Assembly: GCF_005222675.1 (NCBI RefSeq)
Contig: NZ_STGE01000029.1
Coordinates: 28,569-92,568, forward strand
Reading direction: 5' to 3'
DNA from: Mycolicibacterium sp. CR10
GTDB lineage: Bacteria; Actinomycetota; Actinomycetes; Mycobacteriales; Mycobacteriaceae
Length of the DNA: 64,000 bases
The notes beneath the pieces are model-generated. The model worked only from the letters and a program-made list of their open reading frames with translations, did no database searches and was not told the origin of the DNA. A program made the translations under genes and the position numbers. Positions 42,413-51,565 of the stretch are shown piece after piece (position 1 is the first letter of the stretch; each line of letters opens with the position of its first letter).

Positions 42413-43144
42413 TCAGCGGTCGACGAGCGTGGTGTCGAAGTAGTAGCGCGACGCCCGGTAGCAGTGGTTGCCGAACTCCACCGCAGCGCCGGAGTCGTCG
42501 AACGCGGTGCGCGCCATCGTCAACAGCGGCGCATTGACCTTCTCGTCGAGCAACTGCGCCTCGCTGCGGGTGGCGCCACGGGCGCCGATGCGCTGACGCG
42601 CCAGCCGGATGTGCACACCGCGGGCCCGCATCGCTTGGTAGAGCCCGTTGCTCTCCAGCTCCTCCGGGTCGGGAGCGATCTCGGCCGGCAGATGGTTGAT
42701 CATCACGGCCAGCGGCTCCCCATTGGCGCAGCGCAGCCGCTGAATCGACGCCACTTCGCGGCCCTCGGTCAGGTTCAGCTCGCGGGCGACCTCTTCGCTG
42801 GGCAGCCCGACGCGGTACTCGAGCAGTTTGGTGGTGGGCTCCTGTCCGGCGCGGGCGAGGTCGTCGAAGAGACTCGTCAGCTCGACCCGCCGGTGCACCG
42901 GATTCTGCACCACCTGGGTGCCCACGCCGCGCTTGCGAACCAGCAGGCCCTTGTCCACGAGCTCCTGGATCGCACGCCGGGTGGTCGGGCGTGACAATGT
43001 CAGCCGCTTGGCGAGCGCGAGCTCATTCTCGAAGCGGTCTCCCGGCGCGAGTTCGCCGTCACGGATGGCGGCTTCGATCGCCTGGGAGAGCTGATAGTAG
43101 AGGGGAACAGGGCTTGACCTGTCGAGCTCCACTGTCAGGGGCAC
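42413..43144 (-). CDS. GntR/HutC-family transcriptional regulator
   Basis: A 243-aa regulator. The N-terminal winged helix is at about residues 8-75 (PLYYQLSQAIEAAIRDGELAPGDRF...LTLSRPTTRRAIQELVDKGLLVRKRGVGTQV). A UbiC transcription-regulator-associated ligand domain follows (LTEGREVASIQRLRCANGEPLAVMINHLP). I chose GTG 43144 with GGAG upstream; longer frames run into the operator region. It is divergent from iolC and is the presumed inositol-responsive repressor of the iol operon and, through an identical site, the importer. Confidence 0.88.
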   Translation of the reverse strand: MPLTVELDRSSPVPLYYQLSQAIEAAIRDGELAPGDRFENELALAKRLTLSRPTTRRAIQELVDKGLLVRKRGVGTQVVQNPVHRRVELTSLFDDLARAGQEPTTKLLEYRVGLPSEEVARELNLTEGREVASIQRLRCANGEPLAVMINHLPAEIAPDPEELESNGLYQAMRARGVHIRLARQRIGARGATRSEAQLLDEKVNAPLLTMARTAFDDSGAAVEFGNHCYRASRYYFDTTLVDR

Positions 43145-43213
43145 GTCGGGCTCCGTTCTCGAGTTCGCAGGCCAAGAGTAGCTGAATCGTAGCATTCCAT
43201 GATCGAAAGATAG

Positions 43214-43227
43214 AATGTCAGGACAAA
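43214..43227. promoter_or_regulatory. Candidate GntR operator upstream of iolC (14-mer shared with the importer)
   Basis: AATGTCAGGACAAA, with a TGTC-AG-GACA core, is identical to the reverse complement of 39453-39466. A TTGACA hexamer at 43231-43236 follows directly in the iolC direction. A second repeat, CATTC...GAATG (43194-43217), surrounds the upstream edge. Confidence 0.6.
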
Positions 43228-43300
43228 CTATTGACATGGCGGCGTGACGCGAGGCACAGTCGTAGCAGCCACCCACACCTACTCGTCGGAGTGACTCTTG

Positions 43301-44269
43301 ATGATCAACCAGCCATATGACGTCCTCGCCATCGGGCGATGCGGCATCGACGTCTATCCCCTACAAGTCGGTGTCGGCCTCGAGGATGTCGAGACGTTCG
43401 GCAAGTTCCTCGGCGGCAGTGCCGCCAACGTCGCGGTGGCCGCCTCGCGGCTGGGCAACCGCTCGGCGTTGATCTCCGGTGTCGGTGACGACCCGTTCGG
43501 CCGGTTCGTCCGGGCGGAGCTCGCCCGCCTCGGCGTGGACAACCGGTACGTCGCCACCCATGGTGCGTTCCCAACGCCGGTGACGTTCTGCGAGATCTTC
43601 CCCCCGGATGACTTTCCGCTGTACTTCTACCGCAAGCCCAGCGCACCGGATCTGCAGATCGACAACGCGGACATCGACGCCGAGGCAGTGCGATCGGCGC
43701 GCCTCTTCTGGGCCACCGTCACAGGACTCTCCGAAGAGCCCAGTCGCAGCGCGCATTTCGAGGCCTGGAGCGAGCGCGGCCGGAGTCCACTGACCGTCCT
43801 GGACCTCGACTACCGGCCGATGTTCTGGGCATCGCCAGCCGACGCCACCCAACAGGTGCAGCGGGCGCTGGCTCACGTCACCATCGCCGTCGGGAACCGC
43901 GAGGAATGTGAGATCGCCGTCGGCGAGACCAATCCGCATAAGGCGGCCGACGCCCTGCTCGACCTCGGTGTCGAGCTGGCGATCGTCAAGCAGGGTCCGC
44001 GCGGTGTGCTCGGCAAGAGCCGGCACTCATCGGTCACCGTGCCCCCCAACGAGGTTGACGTCATCAACGGCCTCGGTGCCGGCGACTCCTTCGGTGGGAG
44101 CCTGTGCCACGGCCTGCTGAACGGGTGGCCGCTGGAGAAGACCCTGCGCTATGCCAACGCCGCGGGCGCCATCGTGGCCGGCCGACTCGAGTGCTCGACC
44201 GCCATGCCCACCGCCGCCGAAGTCGCCGAGTTGGCAGAACAGACCGCCCTAGGAGCCGTCAATGTCTGA
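43301..44269 (+). CDS. iolC: 5-dehydro-2-deoxygluconokinase
   Basis: A 322-aa PfkB-family kinase that phosphorylates 2-deoxy-5-keto-D-gluconate at C6 in the inositol pathway. The N-terminal substrate motif is FLGGSAANVAVAASRLG and the C-terminal signature is GLGAGDSFGGSLCHGLL. ATG 43301 has GGAG 8 nt upstream. It begins the operon iolC-iolJ-like-iolB-iolD-iolG-mmsA-TIM barrel and overlaps the next start by 8 nt. Confidence 0.92.
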   Translation: MINQPYDVLAIGRCGIDVYPLQVGVGLEDVETFGKFLGGSAANVAVAASRLGNRSALISGVGDDPFGRFVRAELARLGVDNRYVATHGAFPTPVTFCEIFPPDDFPLYFYRKPSAPDLQIDNADIDAEAVRSARLFWATVTGLSEEPSRSAHFEAWSERGRSPLTVLDLDYRPMFWASPADATQQVQRALAHVTIAVGNREECEIAVGETNPHKAADALLDLGVELAIVKQGPRGVLGKSRHSSVTVPPNEVDVINGLGAGDSFGGSLCHGLLNGWPLEKTLRYANAAGAIVAGRLECSTAMPTAAEVAELAEQTALGAVNV

Positions 44270-45146
44270 GCCTGGTCTGTGCAAGGACTATTCCGCGATC
44301 ACCGACCTACGCGCCGGCGATCCTGGTGCTGTCGCCCGTGCCTGGGCATCCCGCACCACCCGACCGACGATGCGTGGCAATGGACGCCTGATGATCGTCG
44401 CCGCCGACCACCCGGCCCGGGGCGCGCTCGCCGTGGGCTCGCGGCCCACCGCGATGAACAGCCGCACCGATCTGCTGGATCGACTTCAGGCTGCGCTCGC
44501 CGATCCCGGCGTGGACGGTGTGCTGGCCACCTCCGACATCCTCGACGACCTGTTGCTGCTGGGGGCGCTCGAAGACAAGGTGGTGTTCTCCTCGTTCAAC
44601 CGCGGCGGCCTCGCAGGCGCATCGTTCGAGCTCGACGACCGGATGACCGGCGCCACCGCCGCGTCCACCGCAGCGGCGAAGATGAACGGCGGAAAGATGC
44701 TCTGCCGCATCGATCTCGATGACGCGGGCACGGTCGCGACACTGGCTGCCTGCGCACGGGCCGTCGACGAGTTGGCCGCGCACGGCATGATCGCCATGCT
44801 GGAGCCGTTCATGTCATCCCGGGTCAACGGCAAGGTGAAGAACGACCTGTCCCCCGACGCCGTGATCAAGTCTGTCCACATCGGCCAGGGTCTCGGCGCC
44901 ACGTCCGCGTACACCTGGATGAAGCTTCCGGTGGTCCCCGAGATGGACCGCGTGATGGAGTCCACCACGATGCCCACACTGCTGCTCGGTGGAGATCCGG
45001 CCGATCCCGACGAGGCATTCGCCAGCTGGGAGAAGGCCCTGGCGCTGCCATCGGTGCGCGGCCTGATCGTCGGTCGCACCCTGCTGTATCCGGCCGACGA
45101 CGACGTGAGTTCCGCGGTCGCGACCGCCGTCTCGTTGGTGCGGTAG
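44262..45146 (+). CDS. Cgl0159-type (beta/alpha)8 aldolase, probable IolJ function
   Basis: A 294-aa TIM-barrel protein with AADHPARGALAVG near residue 47, VNGKVKNDLSPDAVIKSVHIGQGLGATSAYTWMKLPVV later, and a C-terminal LIVGRTLLYPADDD. It matches the actinobacterial Cgl0159 family found in iol clusters. By position it should be the aldolase that splits 6-phospho-5-dehydro-2-deoxygluconate to malonate semialdehyde and dihydroxyacetone phosphate (IolJ step). That assignment is from pathway logic, since it is not an FbaA-like IolJ. Confidence 0.8.
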   Translation: MSEPGLCKDYSAITDLRAGDPGAVARAWASRTTRPTMRGNGRLMIVAADHPARGALAVGSRPTAMNSRTDLLDRLQAALADPGVDGVLATSDILDDLLLLGALEDKVVFSSFNRGGLAGASFELDDRMTGATAASTAAAKMNGGKMLCRIDLDDAGTVATLAACARAVDELAAHGMIAMLEPFMSSRVNGKVKNDLSPDAVIKSVHIGQGLGATSAYTWMKLPVVPEMDRVMESTTMPTLLLGGDPADPDEAFASWEKALALPSVRGLIVGRTLLYPADDDVSSAVATAVSLVR

Positions 45147-45149
45147 GCC

Positions 45150-46064
45150 ATGCACAGCAAGCTGTACATCCCCGCCAACAGCGCGGCCGCACCGTTCACC
45201 GTCGCCATCACCCCCGAAGACGCGGGGTGGTCGGAGTCATCGCTGCACGTCCTCGACCTCGGGTCAGACGCCGCCGGGCGGTCCGTGTCCCTGAACACCG
45301 GCGACGACGAGGTGATGATCCTGCCGCTGGCCGGCGGGGGACGCGTCGAGTGCGGCGGGGAGTCCTTCGAATTGTCCCCGCGCGCTTCTGTCTTCGACGG
45401 CCCCGCGGACATGGTGTATCTCGGCATCGACCAGACCTACACCGTGTCCGGCCACGGTCGGATCGCGATCTGCGGGGCGCGGGCGAAGGCATCGTTCCCC
45501 AATCGCCGGGTCGCCGCAGCCGACGTCTCGGTCGAGCTGCGCGGCGCGGGCAACTGCAGCCGTCAGGTGCACAACTTCGGCACCGCCACCACGTTCGAGG
45601 CCGACTCGCTGATCGCCTGCGAGGTGATCACACCCGGCGGCAACTGGTCGAGCTACCCCGCGCACAAGCACGACGAGAACACCGAGGCGGAGACACAGCT
45701 CGAAGAGATCTACTACTTCGAGGTGGATGACAGCCCAGCCGGTACAACGGGATTCGGGTACCACCGGGTCTACGGCACGCCGGAGCGGCCGATCGAGGTA
45801 CTCGAGGAGGTTCGCTCGGGCGACGTCGTCCTGGTGCCTCACGGCTACCACGGTCCGTCCATCGCCGCACCGGGTCACCACATGTACTACCTGAACGTGA
45901 TGGCCGGCTCGGGCCCCACTCGCGCCTGGCTCATCTGTGACGACCCCAGTCACACCTGGCTTCGCGGCAGTTGGGAGCATCAGGACATCGATCCACGCCT
46001 GCCGTTCACCGTGTCTTCCGAGGCGGACTCCGCCACCCGAACGCCGGCTCCGCCGGCTGGATAG
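45150..46064 (+). CDS. iolB: 5-deoxy-glucuronate isomerase
   Basis: A 304-aa bicupin that isomerises 5-deoxy-glucuronate to 2-deoxy-5-keto-gluconate. Metal-ligand motifs are SSYPAHKHDENTEAETQLEEIYYFEV in the second cupin and VVLVPHGYHGPSIAAPGHHMYYLNVMAG. ATG 45150 lies 3 bp after the aldolase stop. It is full length for IolB. Confidence 0.93.
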   Translation: MHSKLYIPANSAAAPFTVAITPEDAGWSESSLHVLDLGSDAAGRSVSLNTGDDEVMILPLAGGGRVECGGESFELSPRASVFDGPADMVYLGIDQTYTVSGHGRIAICGARAKASFPNRRVAAADVSVELRGAGNCSRQVHNFGTATTFEADSLIACEVITPGGNWSSYPAHKHDENTEAETQLEEIYYFEVDDSPAGTTGFGYHRVYGTPERPIEVLEEVRSGDVVLVPHGYHGPSIAAPGHHMYYLNVMAGSGPTRAWLICDDPSHTWLRGSWEHQDIDPRLPFTVSSEADSATRTPAPPAG

Positions 46065-46076
46065 GAGACTGACAAA

Positions 46077-48026
46077 GTGGTTTCCACCGCGCCCAAGGCT
46101 ACCGAGAAGCTCGCCGACACCGAGCCCACTGTCCGGCTCACCGTCGCACAGGCGACCGTGCGCTTCCTCGCCAACCAGTACGCCGAACATGACGGGGAAC
46201 GGCACAAGTTCTTCGCCGGCTGCTTCGGCATCTTCGGCCACGGCAACGTGGCCGGTATCGGCCAGGCGCTGCTGCAGGACGAAGTGGACGCAGCCGAGGC
46301 CGGCGTGGAGCCCGGCCTGAAGTACGTCCTGGGCCGCAACGAGCAGGCCATGGTGCACACCGCGGTCGCCTACGCGCGGCAGCAGGACCGGCAGCAGGCC
46401 TGGGTGGTCACCGCCAGCGTCGGTCCCGGCTCGACCAACATGCTCACCGGCGCCGCGTTGGCCACCATCAACCGACTGCCCGTATTACTTCTGCCCTCAG
46501 ATACTTTCGCGACCCGGGTGAGCTCGCCGGTGTTGCAGGAGCTGGAGCTGCCGGCAAGCGGCGACGTCACGGTGAACGACGCGTTCAAGCCGCTGTCGCG
46601 CTACTTCGACCGGGTCTGGCGACCGGAGCAGCTGCCCGCGGCGTTGCTCGGTGCCATGCGGGTGCTCACCGATCCCGCCGAGACCGGCGCGGCGACCGTC
46701 GCCCTTCCGCAGGATGTCCAGGCAGAAGCGTTCGACTGGCCGGAATCTCTGTTCGCCGAACGCACCTGGCACATCGCCCGGCCGCTTCCGGAGCGCTCGG
46801 TGATCGCCCGTGCCGCCGAGGTGGTGCGCTCAGCGAGCAAGCCCCTGATTGTGGCGGGCGGCGGCGTCATCTACTCCGGCGCCAACGACTCGCTCGCCCA
46901 GTTCGCCGCGCAGACCGGAATCCCGGTGTGCGAGAGCCAGGCCGGCAAGGGGTCGCTGCTGCACGAGCACCCGCAAAGTGTCGGTGCCGTCGGCTCCACG
47001 GGCACCACCGCGGCCAACGCCTTGGCCAGTGAGGCCGACGTCATCATCGGAATCGGCACCCGCTACAGCGATTTCACGTCTGCCTCGCGGACGGCGTTCA
47101 ACAATCCCGATGTGCGTTTCGTCAACATCAACGTGGCATCGCTGGACTCGGTCAAGCAGGGCGGCATCAGCGTGGTCTCCGATGCCCGCGAAGCGCTCGA
47201 CGCGCTGAGCGCAGCCGTGGGCGACTACACGGTGAGCACCGACTACCGCACCCGCGTCGCCGATCTGATGACCGAGTGGAACGACACCGTGTCCGAGGTG
47301 TACCGCACCGAGGACGGTGTGGCACTGAACCAGAACCAGGTGATCGGTCTGGTCAACACGCTGTCGGATCCGCGTGACGTCGTGGTGTGTGCTGCCGGGT
47401 CGATGCCCGGTGACCTGCACAAACTGTGGCGACTTCGGGATCGCAAGGGCTACCACGTCGAATACGGCTTCTCGTGCATGGGCTACGAGATCGCCGGCGG
47501 CATCGGCGTGCGGATGGCCGCCCCCGACCGCGACGTGTTCATCATGGTCGGCGACGGCTCGTACCTGATGATGGCCACCGAGTTGGTGACCGCCGTGCAG
47601 GAAGGCGTCAAGGTGATCCCGGTGTTGGTGCAGAACCACGGTTTCGCCTCGATCGGCGGGCTGTCGGAATCTCTGGGGTCACAGCGTTTCGGGACGTCGT
47701 ACCGGTACCGGAGCCAGGACGGTCGCCTCGACGGCGACAAGCTGCCTGTCGACCTGGCCGCCAACGCCGCCAGCCTGGGCGCCGACGTCATCCGGGTGAC
47801 GACGGCCGCCGAGTTCGCCGACGCGATGAAGGTGGCCAAGGCAGCCGACAACACCACGGTCATCTACGTCGAGACCGACCCGCTGATCTTCGCCCCGGAC
47901 AGCCACTCCTGGTGGGATGTCCCGGTCAGCCAGGAATCAACCCTCGAGTCGACACAGACGGCCTACCGGCGGTACGCCGACTGGAAAAGTGTCCAACGTC
48001 CGTTGATCAAGCCGTCGGATCGGTGA
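46077..48026 (+). CDS. iolD: 3D-(3,5/4)-trihydroxycyclohexane-1,2-dione acylhydrolase
   Basis: A 649-aa ThDP-dependent ring-opening hydrolase of the acetolactate synthase superfamily. The N-terminal Glu region is KYVLGRNEQAMVHTAVAYARQ, and the Mg-ThDP motif is VGDGSYLMMATELVTAVQEGVKVIPVLVQN. GTG 46077 has AGGAG upstream. It converts the dione made by inosose dehydratase to 5-deoxy-glucuronate. Confidence 0.94.
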   Translation: MVSTAPKATEKLADTEPTVRLTVAQATVRFLANQYAEHDGERHKFFAGCFGIFGHGNVAGIGQALLQDEVDAAEAGVEPGLKYVLGRNEQAMVHTAVAYARQQDRQQAWVVTASVGPGSTNMLTGAALATINRLPVLLLPSDTFATRVSSPVLQELELPASGDVTVNDAFKPLSRYFDRVWRPEQLPAALLGAMRVLTDPAETGAATVALPQDVQAEAFDWPESLFAERTWHIARPLPERSVIARAAEVVRSASKPLIVAGGGVIYSGANDSLAQFAAQTGIPVCESQAGKGSLLHEHPQSVGAVGSTGTTAANALASEADVIIGIGTRYSDFTSASRTAFNNPDVRFVNINVASLDSVKQGGISVVSDAREALDALSAAVGDYTVSTDYRTRVADLMTEWNDTVSEVYRTEDGVALNQNQVIGLVNTLSDPRDVVVCAAGSMPGDLHKLWRLRDRKGYHVEYGFSCMGYEIAGGIGVRMAAPDRDVFIMVGDGSYLMMATELVTAVQEGVKVIPVLVQNHGFASIGGLSESLGSQRFGTSYRYRSQDGRLDGDKLPVDLAANAASLGADVIRVTTAAEFADAMKVAKAADNTTVIYVETDPLIFAPDSHSWWDVPVSQESTLESTQTAYRRYADWKSVQRPLIKPSDR

Positions 48027-48034
48027 CAGAGCCG

Positions 48035-49051
48035 ATGTCCGACCTGAAGGTCGCCGTTCTCGGGGTGGGTGTGATGGGCGCCGACCACGTCGCCCGGATC
48101 ACGTCACGGATCTCCGGTGCCCGGGTGGTCGTGGTCAACGACTACATCACCGAGAAGGCCGAGCAGATCGCGTCCCAGATCGAGGGCTGCCGTGCGGTCA
48201 TCGATCCACTCGACGCGATCGCGGATCCCGACGTGGACGCCGTCGTGCTCGCCACCCCCGGCACCACCCACGAGAAGCAACTTCTCGCCTGCCTCGAACA
48301 CCGCAAGCCGGTGATGTGCGAGAAGCCTTTGACGACAGATGTTTCGACGTCGCTGGAGATCGTCCGGCGGGAGGCCGAACTCGGACGACCGTTGATCCAG
48401 GTCGGGTTCATGCGGCGGTTCGACGACGAGTACATGCGCCTCAAGGCACTGATCGACGGCGGCGAACTTGGACAACCACTGTTGATGCACTGCATCCACC
48501 GGAATCCCAGCGTGCCGGGGTACTTCGACAGCTCGCTGATCGTCAAGGACTCCCTCGTGCATGAGGTCGACGTGACACGATTCCTGTTCGGCGAGGAGAT
48601 CGCGAGTGTGCAGATCGTGCGACCCGGATCGAATCCCGGCGCACCCGAGGGCGTTGTCGATCCGCAGATCGCGATCCTGCGGACTGTTTCGGGCAGGCAC
48701 GTGGATGTGGAGCTGTTCGTCACTACCGGGGTCGCGTACGAGGTGCGCACCGAGGTTGTCGGCGAGCACGGCAGTGCGATGATCGGGCTCGACGTCGGCC
48801 TGATCCGCAAGTCGGCTCCGGGAACCTGGGGCGGCCAGATCACCCCCGGGTTCCGGGAACGCTTCGGCCGCGCGTACGACAAGGAGATTCAACGGTGGGT
48901 GGACGCCGTCCAGGGCGGGGACACCACCGGGAACTACGTAGACGGGCCGACCGCGTGGGACGGCTACGCCGCCGCTGCCGTCTGCGCGGCCGGTGTCGAG
49001 TCGCTCGAATCCGGCCTGCCCGTTGACGTCCACCTCGCAGAACGTCCCTGA
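48035..49051 (+). CDS. iolG: Inositol 2-dehydrogenase
   Basis: A 338-aa Gfo/Idh/MocA dehydrogenase with VLGVGVMGADH at the N-terminus, MCEKPLTTD, and the catalytic block VKDSLVHEVDVTRFLFG typical of IolG. It makes 2-keto-myo-inositol with NAD. ATG 48035 gives the usual MSDLKVAVLG start; GTG 48023, four codons earlier, would overlap the iolD stop by 4 nt and is equally possible. It is the third Gfo/Idh gene of the inositol region and cluster 1 combined that looks IolG-like. Confidence 0.9.
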   Translation: MSDLKVAVLGVGVMGADHVARITSRISGARVVVVNDYITEKAEQIASQIEGCRAVIDPLDAIADPDVDAVVLATPGTTHEKQLLACLEHRKPVMCEKPLTTDVSTSLEIVRREAELGRPLIQVGFMRRFDDEYMRLKALIDGGELGQPLLMHCIHRNPSVPGYFDSSLIVKDSLVHEVDVTRFLFGEEIASVQIVRPGSNPGAPEGVVDPQIAILRTVSGRHVDVELFVTTGVAYEVRTEVVGEHGSAMIGLDVGLIRKSAPGTWGGQITPGFRERFGRAYDKEIQRWVDAVQGGDTTGNYVDGPTAWDGYAAAAVCAAGVESLESGLPVDVHLAERP

Positions 49052-49079
49052 CCACGCCACGACAAGAAATGAGAATCAG

Positions 49080-50573
49080 ATGACGAACACCATCGGCCAC
49101 TGGGTCAACAACGAACCGTTCGCCGGCAGCAGCAGCGCTACTGCGCCGGTCACCAATCCGGCCACCGGTGAGGTCACCGGTGAGGTGGCACTGGCCACCG
49201 TCGAGGACGCCCGTGCGGTGATCGACGCTGCGGCCGCGGCGTTCCCGGAGTGGCGCGACACCTCCCTGGCCAAGCGCACGCAGGTGCTGTTCAAATTCAG
49301 GGAGCTGCTCAACGAGCGCAAGGGCGAGCTGGCCGAGATCATCACCAGCGAGCACGGCAAGGTCGTCTCCGACGCGCTCGGCGAGGTCTCCCGAGGCCAG
49401 GAAGTGGTCGAGTTCGCCTGCGGTATACCGCATCTGCTCAAGGGCGGCTTCACCGAGAACGCCTCGACCAAGGTCGACGTCTACTCGATCCGCCAGCCCC
49501 TCGGCGTGGTCGGCGTGATCAGCCCGTTCAACTTCCCCGCGATGGTGCCGATGTGGTTCTTCCCCATCGCGATCGCGACCGGAAACACAGTGGTGCTCAA
49601 GCCGTCTGAGAAAGACCCCACCGCCTCGCTGTGGATCGCCAAGCTGTGGGCCGAAGCCGGCCTGCCGCCCGGTGTCTTCAACGTCCTGCAGGGCGACAAG
49701 ACCGCCGTCGACGAACTGCTGACCAGCCCCAAGGTCAAGTCGGTGTCCTTCGTCGGCTCCACCCCGATCGCCCAGTACGTGTACGCTACCGGCACCGCTG
49801 CAGGGAAGCGCGTCCAGGCACTCGGCGGCGCCAAGAACCACGCAGTCATCCTGCCCGACGCCGACCTCGACCTTGCGGCCGACGCCATGGTCAACGCCGG
49901 GTTCGGCTCCGCCGGTGAGCGATGCATGGCCATCAGCGCGGCGGTCGCCGTGGGCCCCATCGCCGACGACCTGGTCGCCAAGATCGCCGAGCGCACCACC
50001 CCGCTGAAAATCGGCGATGGAACCAAGGATTCGGATATGGGCCCGCTGGTGACCAAGGCTCATCGCGACAAAGTGGCGTCCTACATCGACGCCGGCGAGG
50101 CCGATGGCGCCAAGGTCGTCGTCGACGGCCGCAACGTCGAGGCCAACGGTGGTGCTGAGGGGTTCTGGCTGGGCCCGACCCTGCTCGACAACGTCACTCC
50201 GGAGATGAGCGTCTACACCGACGAGATCTTCGGTCCGGTGCTCTCGGTGGTCCGCGTCGAGACCTACGACCAGGCCCTCGACCTGATCAACTCCAACCCC
50301 TACGGCAACGGCACCGCGATCTTCACCAACGACGGTGGCGCTGCCCGGCGGTTCCAGAACGAGGTGCAGGTCGGGATGATCGGCATCAACGTGCCGATCC
50401 CGGTGCCGATGGCGTACTACAGCTTCGGTGGCTGGAAGGCCTCGCTGTTCGGTGACAGCCACGCCCACGGCATGGACGGTGTGCAGTTCTTCACCCGCCA
50501 GAAGGCGATCACCAGCCGTTGGCTCGACCCCAGCCACGGCGGCATCGAACTGGGCTTCCCGCAGAACGCCTGA
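49080..50573 (+). CDS. mmsA: Methylmalonate/malonate-semialdehyde dehydrogenase (CoA-acylating)
   Basis: A 497-aa aldehyde dehydrogenase of the MmsA/IolA type. It has GVISPFNFPAMVPMWFFPIAIATGN, the catalytic Cys in SAGERCMAISAAV (about residue 282), and the C-terminal GGWKASLFGDSHAHGMDGVQFFTRQK signature unique to MMSDH. It converts malonate semialdehyde to acetyl-CoA and CO2 and ends the inositol pathway. ATG 49080. A hairpin follows the gene. Confidence 0.94.
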   Translation: MTNTIGHWVNNEPFAGSSSATAPVTNPATGEVTGEVALATVEDARAVIDAAAAAFPEWRDTSLAKRTQVLFKFRELLNERKGELAEIITSEHGKVVSDALGEVSRGQEVVEFACGIPHLLKGGFTENASTKVDVYSIRQPLGVVGVISPFNFPAMVPMWFFPIAIATGNTVVLKPSEKDPTASLWIAKLWAEAGLPPGVFNVLQGDKTAVDELLTSPKVKSVSFVGSTPIAQYVYATGTAAGKRVQALGGAKNHAVILPDADLDLAADAMVNAGFGSAGERCMAISAAVAVGPIADDLVAKIAERTTPLKIGDGTKDSDMGPLVTKAHRDKVASYIDAGEADGAKVVVDGRNVEANGGAEGFWLGPTLLDNVTPEMSVYTDEIFGPVLSVVRVETYDQALDLINSNPYGNGTAIFTNDGGAARRFQNEVQVGMIGINVPIPVPMAYYSFGGWKASLFGDSHAHGMDGVQFFTRQKAITSRWLDPSHGGIELGFPQNA

Positions 50574-50583
50574 CCAGACCCGT

Positions 50584-50640
50584 CGAGAGTGCGGTTGCTG
50601 ACGCGTTCAGCGAGTAGCGCGATCAACAACCGCACTCTCG
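50584..50640. terminator. Hairpin after mmsA
   Basis: CGAGAGTGCGGTTG (50584-50597) pairs perfectly with CAACCGCACTCTCG (50627-50640) over 14 bp, with a 29-nt loop that itself holds a CGCG...CGCG repeat. It separates mmsA from the last TIM-barrel gene and may attenuate the operon, or be a dispersed intergenic hairpin. Confidence 0.6.
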
Positions 50641-50659
50641 GCGCCTTTAAGGAACCCCC

Positions 50660-51526
50660 ATGGCAGGATCCACACTCGTCGCCACGGCGTGGACCAGCGC
50701 CGGCAACACTTCACCGGTGCGCACGCCGCCGGTCAGCCCCGTGCCCATCGCCGAACGTGTTGCGGCAGTGGCCGAAGCGGGCTACTGCGGTATGGGGCTG
50801 ATCGCCGCCGATCTGGCAGTGATTCGGGACGACATCGGCTTCGCGGGTCTGCGTGATCTGCTGGCCGACCACGGGCTGACGCACATCGAGATCGAATTGC
50901 TGGAACGGTGGTGGGTCCCCCGCGACGAGCCGACGAACACCTACGCGGTCCGGGAGCTGTTGTTCGACGCTGCCGATGTCTTGTCGCCCGCTTTCATCAA
51001 GATCGGCTCCGAGAACGGACCCGCAACCAGAGATCCGCTCGCACTTGCAGAGCCGCTGCGCGAACTCGCCGACCAGGCGGCGGCACGCGGTACCCGGATC
51101 GCCATCGAGACCATGCCGTTCTCGGTCATCGCCACGGTGCCCATGGGTGCCGAAATCGTCTCGGCAGCTGCTCATCCGGCGGCGGGGCTGCTGGTGGACG
51201 CCTGGCACGTGTTCCGCGCCGGCACCACCCTCGACGAGCTGGGCAATGCACTAGCCGGCGACATGATCTTCGGGGTCGAACTCGACGACGCTGCACCGGC
51301 GGTGGTCGGCACCCTGTTCGAGGACACCGTGGACAACCGGCTGCTCTGCGGCGAGGGATGCTTTGACCTGCCCGGGCTGGTGGAATTGTTGCGCACCAAG
51401 GGCTTCCGCGGTCCGTGGGGTGTGGAGATCCTGTCGACGTCATTCCGGGCACTACCGGTGCACGACGCGCTCAAACTTGCTGCCCAGTCCGCGCGCCCGC
51501 TGCTGTGCGACGCCGAATCAGTCTGA
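50660..51526 (+). CDS. Sugar phosphate isomerase/epimerase-like TIM-barrel protein (IolH-like)
   Basis: A 288-aa xylose-isomerase-like TIM barrel: N-terminal PIAERVAAVAEAGYCGMGLIAADLAV, IAIETMPFSVIATVPMGAEIV with a metal-ligand Glu, GLLVDAWHVFRAGTT, GVELDDAAP and WGVEILS. It is in the place often taken by IolH or IolI in actinobacterial iol clusters. It does not have the IolE sequence layout, so its reaction is unclear; inosose isomerase or dehydratase are both possible. ATG 50660 has AAGGAA upstream. Confidence 0.75.
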   Translation: MAGSTLVATAWTSAGNTSPVRTPPVSPVPIAERVAAVAEAGYCGMGLIAADLAVIRDDIGFAGLRDLLADHGLTHIEIELLERWWVPRDEPTNTYAVRELLFDAADVLSPAFIKIGSENGPATRDPLALAEPLRELADQAAARGTRIAIETMPFSVIATVPMGAEIVSAAAHPAAGLLVDAWHVFRAGTTLDELGNALAGDMIFGVELDDAAPAVVGTLFEDTVDNRLLCGEGCFDLPGLVELLRTKGFRGPWGVEILSTSFRALPVHDALKLAAQSARPLLCDAESV

Positions 51527-51565
51527 GGCGGGCGCGGCGGTAGAACGTCGGAAACCCTCGATCGG

